Shown here in pieces: positions 41,760 to 50,882 of a DNA stretch of 64,000 nt. Source of the DNA: Halomonas sp. 25-S5 (GTDB taxonomy: Bacteria; Pseudomonadota; Gammaproteobacteria; Pseudomonadales; Halomonadaceae); contig NZ_JARANV010000001.1 of NCBI RefSeq assembly GCF_029889845.1, forward strand, positions 248,001-312,000, read 5' to 3'. How positions within the stretch are numbered: the first letter of the stretch is position 1; every line of letters starts with the position of its first letter. Below the pieces are notes generated by a model that worked only from the letters and a program-made list of their open reading frames with translations, did not search any database and was not told the DNA's origin. The position numbers were made by a program, and so were the translations under genes.

Positions 41760-42689
41760 ATGTCCCACTACCCCACCTCTGCTCCGCACCAGGAAACCGG
41801 CAAGGGCGTCGCCTTCGGCCTGGCCGCCTATGTGGCCTGGGGCTGCTTCCCGCTGTTCTTCGCCCTCTTCCAGGGCGTTCCCGCCTTCGAGATCCTGCTT
41901 CACCGGGTGATCTGGTCCTGCCTCTTCCTGGTCGGGCTGGTCACCCTGCTCGGCCGCTGGGCCCCGATCCGCCGGGCCCTTGCCGAGCCGAGGCGCCTCG
42001 GCCGGGTACTGGGTTGCGCCCTGCTCATCGCCCTGAACTGGGGGCTCTACATCTATTCGGTGGAGACCCGGCATGTCCTGCAGGCGAGCCTGGGCTACTT
42101 CATGACGCCGCTGGTCAACGTGGGGTTGGGCATGCTGGTGTTGCGCGAGCGCATGGCGCGCCTGCAGGGCGTGGCGGTGGGCCTCGCCGCCCTGGCCATC
42201 GCGATCCAGCTGGTGATGCTGGGCGAGCTGCCCTGGATCAGCCTGGCCCTGGCCTTCTCCTTCGGCACCTATGGCCTGCTGCGCAAGCAGGTGCCGCTGG
42301 ACGGCCTGTCGGGGCTGTTCGTCGAGACCCTGCTGCTGCTGCCCCTGGCCCTGATGGCGCTGGGCTGGCTCACCCAGGCCGAGCTCTCCCACTTCCTCGG
42401 CGATGGCCGCACCACCGCCCTGCTGGTGGCCAGCGGCGTGATCACCGCCTTGCCCCTGCTGGCGTTTGCCGGGGCCGCGCGCCGGCTGCGCCTGGCGACG
42501 CTCGGCTTCTTGATGTACCTCAACCCGACCATCCAGTTCGTCATCGCCCTGCTGGTGTTCCATGAGCCCCTGGCACCGGTGCAGCTCGCCACCTTCGTGC
42601 TGATCTGGACCGGGCTGGCCCTCTACTCCTGGTCGGCCTGGCGGTCACGCCCTCGGGAAGCGGGTGCCCCCGCCACCTCGTCGCGTTGA
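41760..42689 (+). CDS. rarD: EamA-family transporter RarD
   Basis: A 309-residue integral membrane protein with ten predicted helices of the drug/metabolite transporter superfamily. It has the RarD signature GVAFGLAAYVAWGCFPLFFAL at the start, split here as FGLAAYVAWG and FPLFFALF. ALNWGLYIYSVETRHVLQAS and YFMTPLVNVGLGML follow, with FGTYGLLRK in the middle. E. coli RarD is linked to chloramphenicol sensitivity, but the substrate is unknown. It is transcribed away from yafV. Confidence 0.93.
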   Translation: MSHYPTSAPHQETGKGVAFGLAAYVAWGCFPLFFALFQGVPAFEILLHRVIWSCLFLVGLVTLLGRWAPIRRALAEPRRLGRVLGCALLIALNWGLYIYSVETRHVLQASLGYFMTPLVNVGLGMLVLRERMARLQGVAVGLAALAIAIQLVMLGELPWISLALAFSFGTYGLLRKQVPLDGLSGLFVETLLLLPLALMALGWLTQAELSHFLGDGRTTALLVASGVITALPLLAFAGAARRLRLATLGFLMYLNPTIQFVIALLVFHEPLAPVQLATFVLIWTGLALYSWSAWRSRPREAGAPATSSR

Positions 42690-42765
42690 CCCGCCCCCGG
42701 GGCCGCGGCCTGTCAAGCCGGGCGCCCGTGTCGCCTGACCCGCGCCTTTCCGCTACCATCGCGGA

Positions 42766-43917
42766 ATGACTCCCACACCTCCTCGCGCCGCAAGACCACG
42801 CCTGCTGCTGGTCGGCGCCGGGCATGCCCACCTGCACCTGATCCGACATCGCCAGCGTCTCGAGGGCGCCGAGGTCACCCTCGTCGACCCCGGCAGCTTC
42901 TGGTATTCGGGGCGGGCCACCGGCATGCTCGGCGCCCACTACACGGCCGCCGAGGATCGCCTGGATCCGACCCGGCTGGCGGCCCGCTACGGCGTTAAGG
43001 CCCTGCGGGGCCGCCTGGTGCACCTCGACCCGGAGGCGCGAACCGCCCGGCTGGAGGACGGTCGCGAGCTCGACTTCTCGCTGCTCTCGCTGAACCTGGG
43101 GTCGCGCACGCCCTGTCCCGCACGGCGCACGCCGGGTCCGCGTGTCTGGGCGGTCAAGCCGTTCCCGCGCCTGCTCGCCCTGCGCCACTGCCTGGAAAAG
43201 GAGTTCTCAAATGGCCTCACCCCTCGGCTGGTCGTCGTCGGGGGTGGCCCAAGCGGCGTGGAGGTGGCCTGCCAGCTGCGCGAACTGGCCAGGCGCCATG
43301 CCGCCCGCCCCGAGATCCTGCTGGTGAGCCGCGGCGAGCGGCTGCTGGAGGGCGCCCCCGCCGGGGCCGTGCGCTGGCTGATGCGCCAGCTCGAGCGCCG
43401 CGAGATCCGGGTCCGCTTCGGCCTCGACGTCACCGGCCATGCCACCGGCGGCGTGACCTTCGCCACCCAGACCAATGCCTGGGGCGAGGACAGCCTGCAA
43501 TGGCTGGCGGCGGACCATGTCGTGCATGCCGCGGGACTGGCCCCGCCCGAGGTGGTCGAACGGCTGCGCCTGCCGCTGATTCCCGGGCGTGGCCTGGCCG
43601 TGGAGGCCACCCTGCAGAGCCCCGGCCATCCCGACATCTTCGCCGCCGGGGACTGTGCGGCCATGCTCCACCACGAACTGCCGCGCCTGCGCATCCACGG
43701 CATCCGCCAGGCCCCGGTGCTGCTCGACAACCTGGCGGCGCGCCTTGCCGGTGCTCCCCCGAGACCTTATGTTCCCCAGCGGCTGGCCCTGGCGATTCTC
43801 GACCTGGGCGCCGGCCAGGGACTCGCCATCCGCGGCCACCGCTGGTGGGGCGGTCGCCTGGCCCTGGCCGGGAAGCGGCGACTGGATCGCCGCTTCCTTC
43901 GCCCGTTTCGGCCTTGA
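42766..43917 (+). CDS. NAD(P)/FAD-dependent oxidoreductase (NDH-2-like)
   Basis: A 383-residue pyridine nucleotide-disulfide-type flavoprotein. The FAD-binding motif is LLVGAGHAHLHLIR (residues 15-28). The NAD(P)-binding glycine motif is VVVGGGPSGVEVACQL near residue 165, and IFAAGDCAAM near 290 closes the FAD site. The GHAHLHLI start is typical of the group related to the oxidoreductase domain fused to selenide-water dikinase and to type II NADH dehydrogenases. No SelD gene is nearby. The electron acceptor is unknown. It lacks a C-terminal membrane-anchor helix. Confidence 0.85.
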   Translation: MTPTPPRAARPRLLLVGAGHAHLHLIRHRQRLEGAEVTLVDPGSFWYSGRATGMLGAHYTAAEDRLDPTRLAARYGVKALRGRLVHLDPEARTARLEDGRELDFSLLSLNLGSRTPCPARRTPGPRVWAVKPFPRLLALRHCLEKEFSNGLTPRLVVVGGGPSGVEVACQLRELARRHAARPEILLVSRGERLLEGAPAGAVRWLMRQLERREIRVRFGLDVTGHATGGVTFATQTNAWGEDSLQWLAADHVVHAAGLAPPEVVERLRLPLIPGRGLAVEATLQSPGHPDIFAAGDCAAMLHHELPRLRIHGIRQAPVLLDNLAARLAGAPPRPYVPQRLALAILDLGAGQGLAIRGHRWWGGRLALAGKRRLDRRFLRPFRP

Positions 43918-44099
43918 GGGAGGGAGCCGGCCCCACGGCTCGCTCGTCACTTCCCTTCATGTCCTTCTGTGTTGTCGTGGGTATTCACTATTTCACCCGA
44001 TGCTAACCAACCCTGAACCCGGCGACCAATATCGTTTAGTCTGGTAGCCACGCCTCGGGGCCGTTCCCGTCGACCCTGCCACCGACATGGCGAGTAAGG

Positions 44100-45818
44100 A
44101 TGCTCAAGCGCTACTTCCCGATCCTCACCTGGCTACCCCACTACACCCGGAGACTGGCCGGCGCCGACCTGCTGGCCGGGGTGATCGTCACGGTGATGGT
44201 GATTCCCCAGTCGCTGGCCTATGCCCTGCTCGCCGGCCTGCCGGCGGTGGTCGGCCTGTATGCCAGCATCCTGCCGGCCATCGCCTACGCCCTGCTCGGC
44301 ACGAGCCGCACCCTGGCCGTGGGCCCGGTGGCGATCATCGCCTTGATGAGCGGTGCGGCCCTCTCCGGAGTGGCCGCCCCGGGGACCTCGGACTACCTGC
44401 AGGCGGCCCTGGTGCTGTCGCTGCTCTCCGGGCTGATGCTCACGGCGATGGGCCTGCTGCGCCTGGGCTTCTTCGCCAACTTCCTGAGTCACCCGGTGAT
44501 CGCCGGGTTCCTCTCCGCCTCGGCGGTGCTTATCGCCGCCAGTCAGTCCGTCCATCTGCTGGGCATCGAGGCGAGCGGCTTCACGGCGCTGGCGCTGCTT
44601 ATCAGCATCGCCGGCGAGCTGGGGCAGACCCACTGGCCGACGCTGTTGCTCGGCCTCGGCTGCCTGGCTTTCCTGATCGGGATGCGACGCTACGGGGAAC
44701 GGATGTTGCGGGCGCTGAAGTTGCCGAAGGGGCTCGCCTCCCTGCTGGCCCGGGCCGGCCCGGTGATCGCGGTGGTCGTGACGACGCTGCTCAGCTGGTG
44801 GCTGGGGCTCGCGGAGCGCGGCGTGGCGGTGGTCGGCGCCATTCCCGGGGGGCTGCCACCGCTGAGCCTGCCGCCGCTGGACCTGCCGCTGTGGCGCGCC
44901 CTGCTGATTCCGGCCCTGCTGATCAGCGTGGTGGGCTTCGTCGAATCGATCTCCATGGCCCAGATGCTGGCGGCCAAGCGTCGCGAGCGGATATCGCCCA
45001 ACCAGGAACTGGTGGGCCTGGGCGGCGCCAACCTGGCCGCGGCCTTCTCCGGGGGCATGCCGGTCACCGGGGGGCTGTCGCGCACGGTGATCAACTTCGA
45101 GTCCGGGGCTCGCACGCCCATGGCCGGCCTCTTCGCGGCGCTAGGCATCGGGGCGGCGACCCTGGCGCTGACCCCCTTGCTGCAGCACCTGCCCATCGCC
45201 ACCCTGGCGGCGACCATCACCGTCTCCATCCTGACCCTGGTGGACATCCCCCTGGTGCGCCAGACCTGGCGTTACTCGCGCAGCGACTTCTCGGCCATGG
45301 CGGTGACCATCGTGCTGACCCTGGTGGAAGGGGTCGAGGCCGGCATCATCGCGGGCGTACTGCTCTCCATCACCCTCTTCCTCTACCGCACCAGCCGCCC
45401 GCACAGCGTGCTGGTGGGACGCATCGACGGCACCGAGCACTTCCGCAGCATCCAGCGCCACGCGACCGAGACCGTCAGCCACCTGGCCATGCTGCGCATC
45501 GACGAGAGCCTCTACTTCGCCAATGCCCGCTACCTCGAGGACACCGTCTACGCGCTGGTGGCGAGCCGTCCGGAACTCGAACACGTGGTGCTGATCTGCT
45601 CGGCGGTCAACCTGATCGATGCCTCGGCGCTGGAGAGCCTGGACGCCATCAATGCCCGGCTCGAGGACTCCGGGGTCACCCTGCACCTGGCCGAGGTCAA
45701 GGGGCCGGTGATGGACCGGCTCAAACACAGCGACTTCCTCGATGACCTCACCGGGCGGGTCTTCCTCAGCACCTATGCCGCCTGGGTCGAGCTGAAGCGC
45801 CCCCCAGAGACGACCTGA
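44100..45818 (+). CDS. SulP family anion transporter with STAS domain
   Basis: A 572-residue SLC26/SulP carrier. The membrane domain (residues about 25-410) contains the family signature PQSLAYALLAGLPAVVGLYAS, split here as PQSLAYALLAG and PAVVGLYAS, and TGGLSRTVINFESGARTPMAG. A cytoplasmic STAS domain (about 440-560) has LRIDESLYFANARYLED and the loop LICSAVNLIDASALESL. SulP proteins carry sulfate, bicarbonate or dicarboxylates. No carbonic anhydrase or sulfur gene is adjacent to decide. It lies alone between two unrelated genes. Confidence 0.93.
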   Translation: MLKRYFPILTWLPHYTRRLAGADLLAGVIVTVMVIPQSLAYALLAGLPAVVGLYASILPAIAYALLGTSRTLAVGPVAIIALMSGAALSGVAAPGTSDYLQAALVLSLLSGLMLTAMGLLRLGFFANFLSHPVIAGFLSASAVLIAASQSVHLLGIEASGFTALALLISIAGELGQTHWPTLLLGLGCLAFLIGMRRYGERMLRALKLPKGLASLLARAGPVIAVVVTTLLSWWLGLAERGVAVVGAIPGGLPPLSLPPLDLPLWRALLIPALLISVVGFVESISMAQMLAAKRRERISPNQELVGLGGANLAAAFSGGMPVTGGLSRTVINFESGARTPMAGLFAALGIGAATLALTPLLQHLPIATLAATITVSILTLVDIPLVRQTWRYSRSDFSAMAVTIVLTLVEGVEAGIIAGVLLSITLFLYRTSRPHSVLVGRIDGTEHFRSIQRHATETVSHLAMLRIDESLYFANARYLEDTVYALVASRPELEHVVLICSAVNLIDASALESLDAINARLEDSGVTLHLAEVKGPVMDRLKHSDFLDDLTGRVFLSTYAAWVELKRPPETT

Positions 45819-45826
45819 CCGAGCCG

Positions 45827-47026
45827 TCAGCCGACCTCCACCTGCTCCTTCACCTTGTCGACGATATAGCGTCCGATGGGCAGGGCCGAGGTGGCCGCCG
45901 GTGACGGTGCGTTGCAGACGTTGACGGTGCGCCGCGTGTTGACGAACAGGAAGTCGTCGATCAGATGCCCGTCGCGGGAGACCGCCTGGGCGCGCACTCC
46001 GGCCGGCCAGGGCTGGAGGTCATCGAGAGTCAGCTCCGGACAGTAACGGCGCACCAACGCCAGATAACGGCGACGGGAGAAGGAGTTGCGCAGCTCCGCC
46101 AGCCCCGGTCGCACATTGCTGGCCAGCATCCGCCACACCCCCGGATGGCTGAAGAGCCGTGCCAGGTCCGGCAGCGAGACATCCGACTTGCGATACCCCT
46201 CGCGGGCCAGCGCCAGCACGGCATTGGGGCCAAGGGTGACACCGCCGTCGACCATCGGCGTCAGGTGCACGCCGAGGAAGGGCATGGCCGGATCGGGGAT
46301 CGGGTAGACCAGGTGCTTGACGATCCCGTCACGCGTCTGCGGCAGGCGGAAGTACTCGCCGCGGAAGGGGCAGATGATGAAGCCGGGATTGCGCCCCAGC
46401 ATCCTCACGACGCGATCGGCCATCAGCCCCGCGCAGGAGATCAGGTAGCGGGTGGAGAACTCGTCATCGCGGGTCCTGACCACCACCTCGCCGGGGCGCT
46501 CGTCGATCCTGGTGACCTCCTGATCGAAACGGACCATCCCACCGCGATGCTCGAACTCCTCGGCCATGGCCAGGGTGACCTTGGAATAGTCGACGATGCC
46601 GCTGGATGGCACGAAGAGGGCCCCGGCACCTTTGATCGCCGGCTCACGCTCGCGAAGCGCCTCGGCGGATAGCCACTCCCGCTCGAGACCGTTGGCGCCG
46701 GTTCGCTCCCAGAGCCCCTGCATGCGCTGAAGCTCGAGGTCGTTGGTGGCCACCAGCAGCTTGCCGCAGATGCGGGTCTCGATGCCGTGGGCCTCGCAAA
46801 ACGCCCGGGTGGCCCGGTTCCCCTCGCGGCAGAAGCGCGCCTTGAGGCTGCCGGGGGCATAATAGACCCCGGCATGGATCACACCGCTGTTGCGGCCGCT
46901 CTGGTGGCGGGCCGGGCCCGACTCCTTTTCCAGCAACAGGATGCGGCGGTCGGGAAAGCTCTCGCTCAGCTGCATGGCGGTGGACATGCCGAGGATACCC
47001 CCGCCGATGATGATGAAGTCGTACAA
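45827..47026 (-). CDS. lhgO: L-2-hydroxyglutarate oxidase/dehydrogenase
   Basis: A 399-residue flavoenzyme oxidising L-2-hydroxyglutarate to 2-oxoglutarate and passing electrons to the quinone pool. The FAD motif is IIGGGILGMSTAMQL (residues 6-20). The family-specific HQSGRNSGVIHAGVYYAPGS, split here as HQSGRNSGVIHAG and YYAPGSLKA, and PIPDPAMPFLGVHLTPM match E. coli LhgO. It is divergent from a GntR regulator resembling CsiR. The csiD and gabDT partners of the E. coli locus are absent from this window. Confidence 0.94.
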   Translation of the reverse strand: MYDFIIIGGGILGMSTAMQLSESFPDRRILLLEKESGPARHQSGRNSGVIHAGVYYAPGSLKARFCREGNRATRAFCEAHGIETRICGKLLVATNDLELQRMQGLWERTGANGLEREWLSAEALREREPAIKGAGALFVPSSGIVDYSKVTLAMAEEFEHRGGMVRFDQEVTRIDERPGEVVVRTRDDEFSTRYLISCAGLMADRVVRMLGRNPGFIICPFRGEYFRLPQTRDGIVKHLVYPIPDPAMPFLGVHLTPMVDGGVTLGPNAVLALAREGYRKSDVSLPDLARLFSHPGVWRMLASNVRPGLAELRNSFSRRRYLALVRRYCPELTLDDLQPWPAGVRAQAVSRDGHLIDDFLFVNTRRTVNVCNAPSPAATSALPIGRYIVDKVKEQVEVG

Positions 47027-47139
47027 GGCTCACCTCGGTGATGACAGGCATGTGACCGGAGAATATCCATGATTCCGGCCTCTTTCCATTTTTCGATGTT
47101 CCACGGCACGATTCACCACAGTGGCGATGATTAGGTATG

Positions 47140-47152
47140 ATGTCAGCCACAT
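47140..47152. promoter_or_regulatory. ATGT-N5-ACAT dyad in the lhgO/csiR intergenic region
   Basis: A short inverted repeat 19 bases upstream of the GntR gene and within the 144-base divergent gap. GntR/FCD regulators often bind such dyads and repress both directions. Four-base arms are weak evidence alone. Confidence 0.3.
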
Positions 47153-47170
47153 TCGGAACGACAGCGCGCC

Positions 47171-47857
47171 ATGGACATCTCCTCGAAACAGAACCTGGGC
47201 ATCAGTGCCTATCACTGGCTGAAACGCGACATCATCCGCGGCGACTTCATGCCCGGTGAGAAGCTGTTGATGAGCGGTCTCAAGGCGCGTTACGGGCTGG
47301 GCATCGGCCCCCTGCGCGAGGCCCTCTCGCAACTGGTGGCCGAGCGCCTGGTGGTGGCCATCAGCCAGCGTGGCTATCGGGTGGCGCCCATGTCGCTGTC
47401 GGAACTCGCCGACCTCTATGACGCCCGGGCCCAGCTCGAGGGGCTGATCCTGGAGCTCGCCATCCAGCGGGGCGACGACGACTGGGAGGCCGACATCCTG
47501 GCCAAGGCCCATACGCTGGCCAAGGTGACGGAGGTCAACAGCGCCGAGGAGCTGCTCGACGTCTGGGACACCCGCCACAAGGTGTTCCATACCGCCATCG
47601 CCGCCGGCTGCAACTCCCCCCACCTACTGAAGCTCCGCGACAGCCTGTTCGATCAGGTGGAGCGCTACCGCCATCTCTGGCTACGCGAGACCGTCTTCTC
47701 CGCTGAGGCCCTGGAGCGCAAGCGGCGCGAACATGCCGCCCTGGTGGAGGTCATCCTCTCCCGCGACGCCCCGCGCGCCGCCGAGATGATGCGCGAGCAC
47801 TTGATGACGCCGGTCCCCATCATCACCGAAGTCATGCGCCGGCGGGGACTGGCCTGA
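47171..47857 (+). CDS. csiR: GntR-family regulator with FCD domain (CsiR/GabC-like)
   Basis: A 228-residue FadR-subfamily regulator. The winged helix covers residues 15-75 (IIRGDFMPGEKLLMSGLKARYG, split as DFMPGEKLLM and GIGPLREALSQLVAE). The all-helical FCD ligand domain follows, with metal-site residues in YDARAQLEGLILELA and HKVFHTAI. LMSGLKARY is typical of CsiR, which responds to glutarate and represses csiD-lhgO. Being divergent from lhgO supports this assignment. The ligand remains inference. Confidence 0.88.
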   Translation: MDISSKQNLGISAYHWLKRDIIRGDFMPGEKLLMSGLKARYGLGIGPLREALSQLVAERLVVAISQRGYRVAPMSLSELADLYDARAQLEGLILELAIQRGDDDWEADILAKAHTLAKVTEVNSAEELLDVWDTRHKVFHTAIAAGCNSPHLLKLRDSLFDQVERYRHLWLRETVFSAEALERKRREHAALVEVILSRDAPRAAEMMREHLMTPVPIITEVMRRRGLA

Positions 47858-47900
47858 GGCCGCATCTGCCCTGTTGAGGCCAGGTCTCCCATTGCTCGGC

Positions 47901-47912
47901 TGACAGCTGTCA
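47901..47912. promoter_or_regulatory. TGACAGCTGTCA palindrome upstream of the ribbon-helix-helix gene
   Basis: A perfect 12-bp palindrome 122 bases before the small DNA-binding protein gene and 44 bases after the csiR stop. It may be an operator for that protein or for an unlinked regulator. Confidence 0.35.
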
Positions 47913-48033
47913 TACCGCCGTCATCACCAGGCATGAAACTTGCCGTCAGGCATCTCCAGACGACCTGCCAATGTTACACTCAGGATACATTCCATGCGCC
48001 CGGGGACCCGGCGCCAGCCCCAGGAGACAGACC

Positions 48034-48246
48034 ATGCCCCACCTGCTGCGATTCCCCCGCGACCTGGAAGCCCGCCTCGAGCGTGCCAGCCACCACACCG
48101 GCATCACCAAGGCCGAGTTGATCGAGCGCCTGGTGCAGGACGGCCTGGCCGAGCTGGAGACCCAACTGCTCATCGAGGGTACCGCGACACCCCGCGTCGA
48201 GCGCAGCATCGACCAGCTGCTGCGCGAGAGCGGCCTGGGGGCCTGA
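48034..48246 (+). CDS. small ribbon-helix-helix DNA-binding protein
   Basis: A 70-residue protein. The N-terminal strand LLRFPRDLEARLERAS and helices TGITKAELIERLVQDGLAEL give a MetJ/Arc fold. The rest is a short acidic C-terminal tail, as in antitoxins and small repressors. AGGAG lies eight bases before the ATG, so the gene is well supported. No toxin gene is adjacent (the next gene is pxpC on the other strand), so an orphan antitoxin or a stand-alone regulator is equally possible. Confidence 0.75.
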   Translation: MPHLLRFPRDLEARLERASHHTGITKAELIERLVQDGLAELETQLLIEGTATPRVERSIDQLLRESGLGA

Positions 48247-48253
48247 GGTGCCA

Positions 48254-49201
48254 TCAGCGGGCGAAACCGGCGCGGAAGCGCCGGTAGGCTTCCAGCGCCC
48301 GATCGGTCGAAACCGCCTTCAGCCACACCTCCTGCCCCGGCAGGCACTGGGCCAGCCGTGAGCAGGCCAGCGGCGTGAGTGCCCCGAGGCGAGGATAGCC
48401 GCCGATGGTCTGGCGGTCATTGAGCAGGGCAATGGGCTGGCCGTCGGGGGGCACCTGCACCGCCCCCAGGCCGATCCCCTCGGAGATCATGCTGGCCATC
48501 CGGCAATCAAGCCGCGGGCCGGTCAGGCGCACGCCCATGCGATCGGCCCGATCGTCCACCCGCCAGGGCGCATTGAACGCCAGGAAGAGACTCGCCCCGC
48601 TGAACTCGCTTATCTGGGCGCCCGGCAGCAGCGCCAGCTCGGCCGGCCGGCGATAGTCGAACGGCGCCTCCCCGGGGGCCTCGCGGGTGGCGCAAGCGCG
48701 ACGCGGCGTGACCTGCAGGCAATCTCCCGCGGCCAGCCGGTGTCCCTGGCCATCATGGCCGCCCAGCCCCTCGCGCACCACACAGGCCACACTGCCCAGC
48801 ACCGGCTGTGCCGCGAAGCCACCGGCCACCGCCAGGTAGGCCCTCAGGCCGTTGACCGGCGCACCGAAGGCGAGCCGCTGGCCCGCCTTGACGGACAGCG
48901 AGCGCCAGCCGGCGAGCGGCTCGCCGTCCAGGGTCGCCGACAGGTCCGCCCCCGCCACGGCCAGCACCAGGTCCCGTTCGGCCACGAGCTCGAGGCCGCC
49001 GAAGGTCACCTCCAGGGCCGGGGTTCCCCAGGCGTTGCCCGCCAGGTGATTGGCCCAGGCCCAGCCGTGCAGGTCCACCGGCCCGCCCTGGGTCACCCCC
49101 AGCCGCCGCACACCGAAGCGCCCGGCATCCTGGAGCAGCGCCAGGGGGCCGGCACGCGTCACGCTGAGGCCATCTATCGCGCCATCTATCGCCTGCGTCA
49201 T
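48254..49201 (-). CDS. pxpC: 5-oxoprolinase subunit C (biotin-dependent carboxyltransferase-like)
   Basis: A 315-residue PxpC/KipA-type subunit. It acts with PxpA and PxpB in the ATP-dependent hydrolysis of 5-oxoproline to glutamate. Family motifs are LALLQDAGRFGVRRLGVTQGG near residue 20 (split as LLQDAGRFGVRR and GVTQGGPVD), IGLGAVQVPPDGQPIALLND and TIGGYPRLGALTP. Its start overlaps the pxpB stop by four bases. Confidence 0.94.
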   Translation of the reverse strand: MTQAIDGAIDGLSVTRAGPLALLQDAGRFGVRRLGVTQGGPVDLHGWAWANHLAGNAWGTPALEVTFGGLELVAERDLVLAVAGADLSATLDGEPLAGWRSLSVKAGQRLAFGAPVNGLRAYLAVAGGFAAQPVLGSVACVVREGLGGHDGQGHRLAAGDCLQVTPRRACATREAPGEAPFDYRRPAELALLPGAQISEFSGASLFLAFNAPWRVDDRADRMGVRLTGPRLDCRMASMISEGIGLGAVQVPPDGQPIALLNDRQTIGGYPRLGALTPLACSRLAQCLPGQEVWLKAVSTDRALEAYRRFRAGFAR

Positions 49202-49926
49202 CTATCCTCCTCCATCGGGCGGGTGTCGCCCCCCAGGCGCGCGAACTCGGCACGATCGATGGGCACGAAGCGTACCCGGTCGCCCACCTGGAGCAGGCTG
49301 AACCCCTCCCGGTCGCGGTCGAAGAGCACCGCCGGGGTCCGGCCGACGAGGTTCCAGCCGCCCGGCGTGACGGCGGGATAGGCCGCGGTCTGTCGGCCGG
49401 CCACGGCCACGCTACCCGCCGGCACGCGCCGCCGTGGCGTCTCCAGCCGGGGCGCCTCGAGCCTGGCATCGACGCTGCCCATGAAAGCGAAGCCCGGCGC
49501 GAAGCCCAGGGCGAAGACCCGGTAGCTGTGTTCAGTGTGGCAGGCCACCACCTCCTCGAGACTCATACCCGCAAGCTCGGCCAGTCGCGAGAGTTCGGGC
49601 CCCACCGAAGCGTCGTACCAGACCGGCAGCTCCTGAACCGGTGCGTCGGCCGCCTCCTCGTCGGGCTGCAGCCGCTGCAGGAGGTCAACCAGCCATCTTC
49701 TGGCCTCGCCTGGCGAGAGTCGCAGCGGGTCGAAGACCACCAGCAGGGTGGTATAGGACGGCACCAGATCGACCAGGTGGTCGCCGAAGGCCGTCTCGCA
49801 CTCCCTCACCAGGGCGGTGAGCCAGGGCATGTTGGCCTCGTCGATGACGTCGAACAGCCGCACCATCCAGCCGTCCAGCCCGGCGGGCTCGAGGCGCGGC
49901 AGCCCTTGCGGAAATCGACCGCTCAT
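49198..49926 (-). CDS. pxpB: 5-oxoprolinase subunit B
   Basis: A 242-residue allophanate-hydrolase-subunit-1/KipI-type protein. The signature [20 protein letters not shown], split here as [13 protein letters not shown], is followed by [21 protein letters not shown] and [18 protein letters not shown]. With PxpC it forms the ATP-using part of 5-oxoprolinase. It overlaps pxpA by four bases (ATGA) and pxpC by four. Confidence 0.94.
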   Translation of the reverse strand: MSGRFPQGLPRLEPAGLDGWMVRLFDVIDEANMPWLTALVRECETAFGDHLVDLVPSYTTLLVVFDPLRLSPGEARRWLVDLLQRLQPDEEAADAPVQELPVWYDASVGPELSRLAELAGMSLEEVVACHTEHSYRVFALGFAPGFAFMGSVDARLEAPRLETPRRRVPAGSVAVAGRQTAAYPAVTPGGWNLVGRTPAVLFDRDREGFSLLQVGDRVRFVPIDRAEFARLGGDTRPMEEDR

Positions 49927-50678
49927 GAGGCGCTAGCCAGGCCGTTGAGCGCCTCACGGATCGCCTTGATGGCGGCGATCGACTCGGGGTTGTCGCCATG
50001 CACGCAGAGGGTATCGGCGGCCAGCACCAGCGGGCTGCCGTCGCTGGCCGTGAGTGGCGCGCCGCGGGCAATGCGCTGCGCCTGGTCGACGATCACCTCG
50101 GGGTCGTGGTGCACGGCCCCCAGCTCTCGCCGGGAGACCAGCCGACCCTCACCGTCGTAGGCGCGATCGGCAAAGGCCTCGAACCACAGGGTCACGCCAT
50201 GCCGCTCGGCCAGTGCCCGCGCAGCCGAGGTATCCCGGGTGGCCATCGCCATCAACGGCAGGCGTAAATCGTAGGCCACCAATGCGCGCATCACCGCGTC
50301 GAGAATCTCCGGGTCGCGCATCATGTCGTTGTAGAGGGCCCCGTGGGGCTTGACGTAACCGACCTCCAGGCCCTCGGCCCGGCAAATGCCGGCCAGAGCA
50401 CCAACCTGGTAGAGCACCAGGTTCTCGACCTCCTCGGCCGAGCAGGCCATCGAACGGCGCCCGAAGCCGACCATGTCCGGATAGGCGGGGTGGGCGCCCA
50501 CGGTGACGCCATGGCGCTTGGCTAGCCGCACGGTCATGCGGATCACGTCGGGATCGGAGGCGTGGAAACCGCAGGCCACGTTGGCCAGGTCCACGTGGGG
50601 CATCACCTCGTGGTCCAGGCCCATGACCCAGGGACCGAAGCTCTCGCCCATATCGGCATTGAGCAGCAGGGTCTTCAT
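49923..50678 (-). CDS. pxpA: 5-oxoprolinase subunit A (LamB/YcsF family)
   Basis: A 251-residue TIM-barrel-like protein of the LamB/YcsF family. Diagnostic stretches are [12 protein letters not shown] at the start, [33 protein letters not shown] and [12 protein letters not shown], with [10 protein letters not shown] near the C-terminus. It is the first gene of pxpABC, which recycles 5-oxoproline formed from glutamine, glutathione or ectoine-related glutamate pools. It is divergent from the TRAP transporter genes across 204 bases. Confidence 0.95.
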   Translation of the reverse strand: MKTLLLNADMGESFGPWVMGLDHEVMPHVDLANVACGFHASDPDVIRMTVRLAKRHGVTVGAHPAYPDMVGFGRRSMACSAEEVENLVLYQVGALAGICRAEGLEVGYVKPHGALYNDMMRDPEILDAVMRALVAYDLRLPLMAMATRDTSAARALAERHGVTLWFEAFADRAYDGEGRLVSRRELGAVHHDPEVIVDQAQRIARGAPLTASDGSPLVLAADTLCVHGDNPESIAAIKAIREALNGLASAS

Positions 50679-50882
50679 GATGATCCATCTCCTCTGCGTG
50701 ACGTTTCAGCGAGAATTTATCAAGGTTTTATCAGCAAGACAGCGCGGTTTAGCCTGCATATCGTTGATTCGACATGGGCCGCTCGCCTGACCTTCTTCGC
50801 GAACACTCGCTAGACTCCTTGTGGACGGCCCGCTGTCCGACGCCCTGCAGCGACAACCAGACCCCGACTCGAGGAACCGCAC
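50679..50882. promoter_or_regulatory. pxpA/dctP divergent control region
   Basis: A 204-base gap, A+T-rich near pxpA. It contains two TTTATCA direct repeats 11 bases apart (50716-50722 and 50727-50733), a spacing of one helical turn. A weak plus-strand promoter candidate near dctP is CTGACC, 18-base spacer, TAGACT. A shared regulator for the enzyme and transporter is inferred. Confidence 0.4.
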
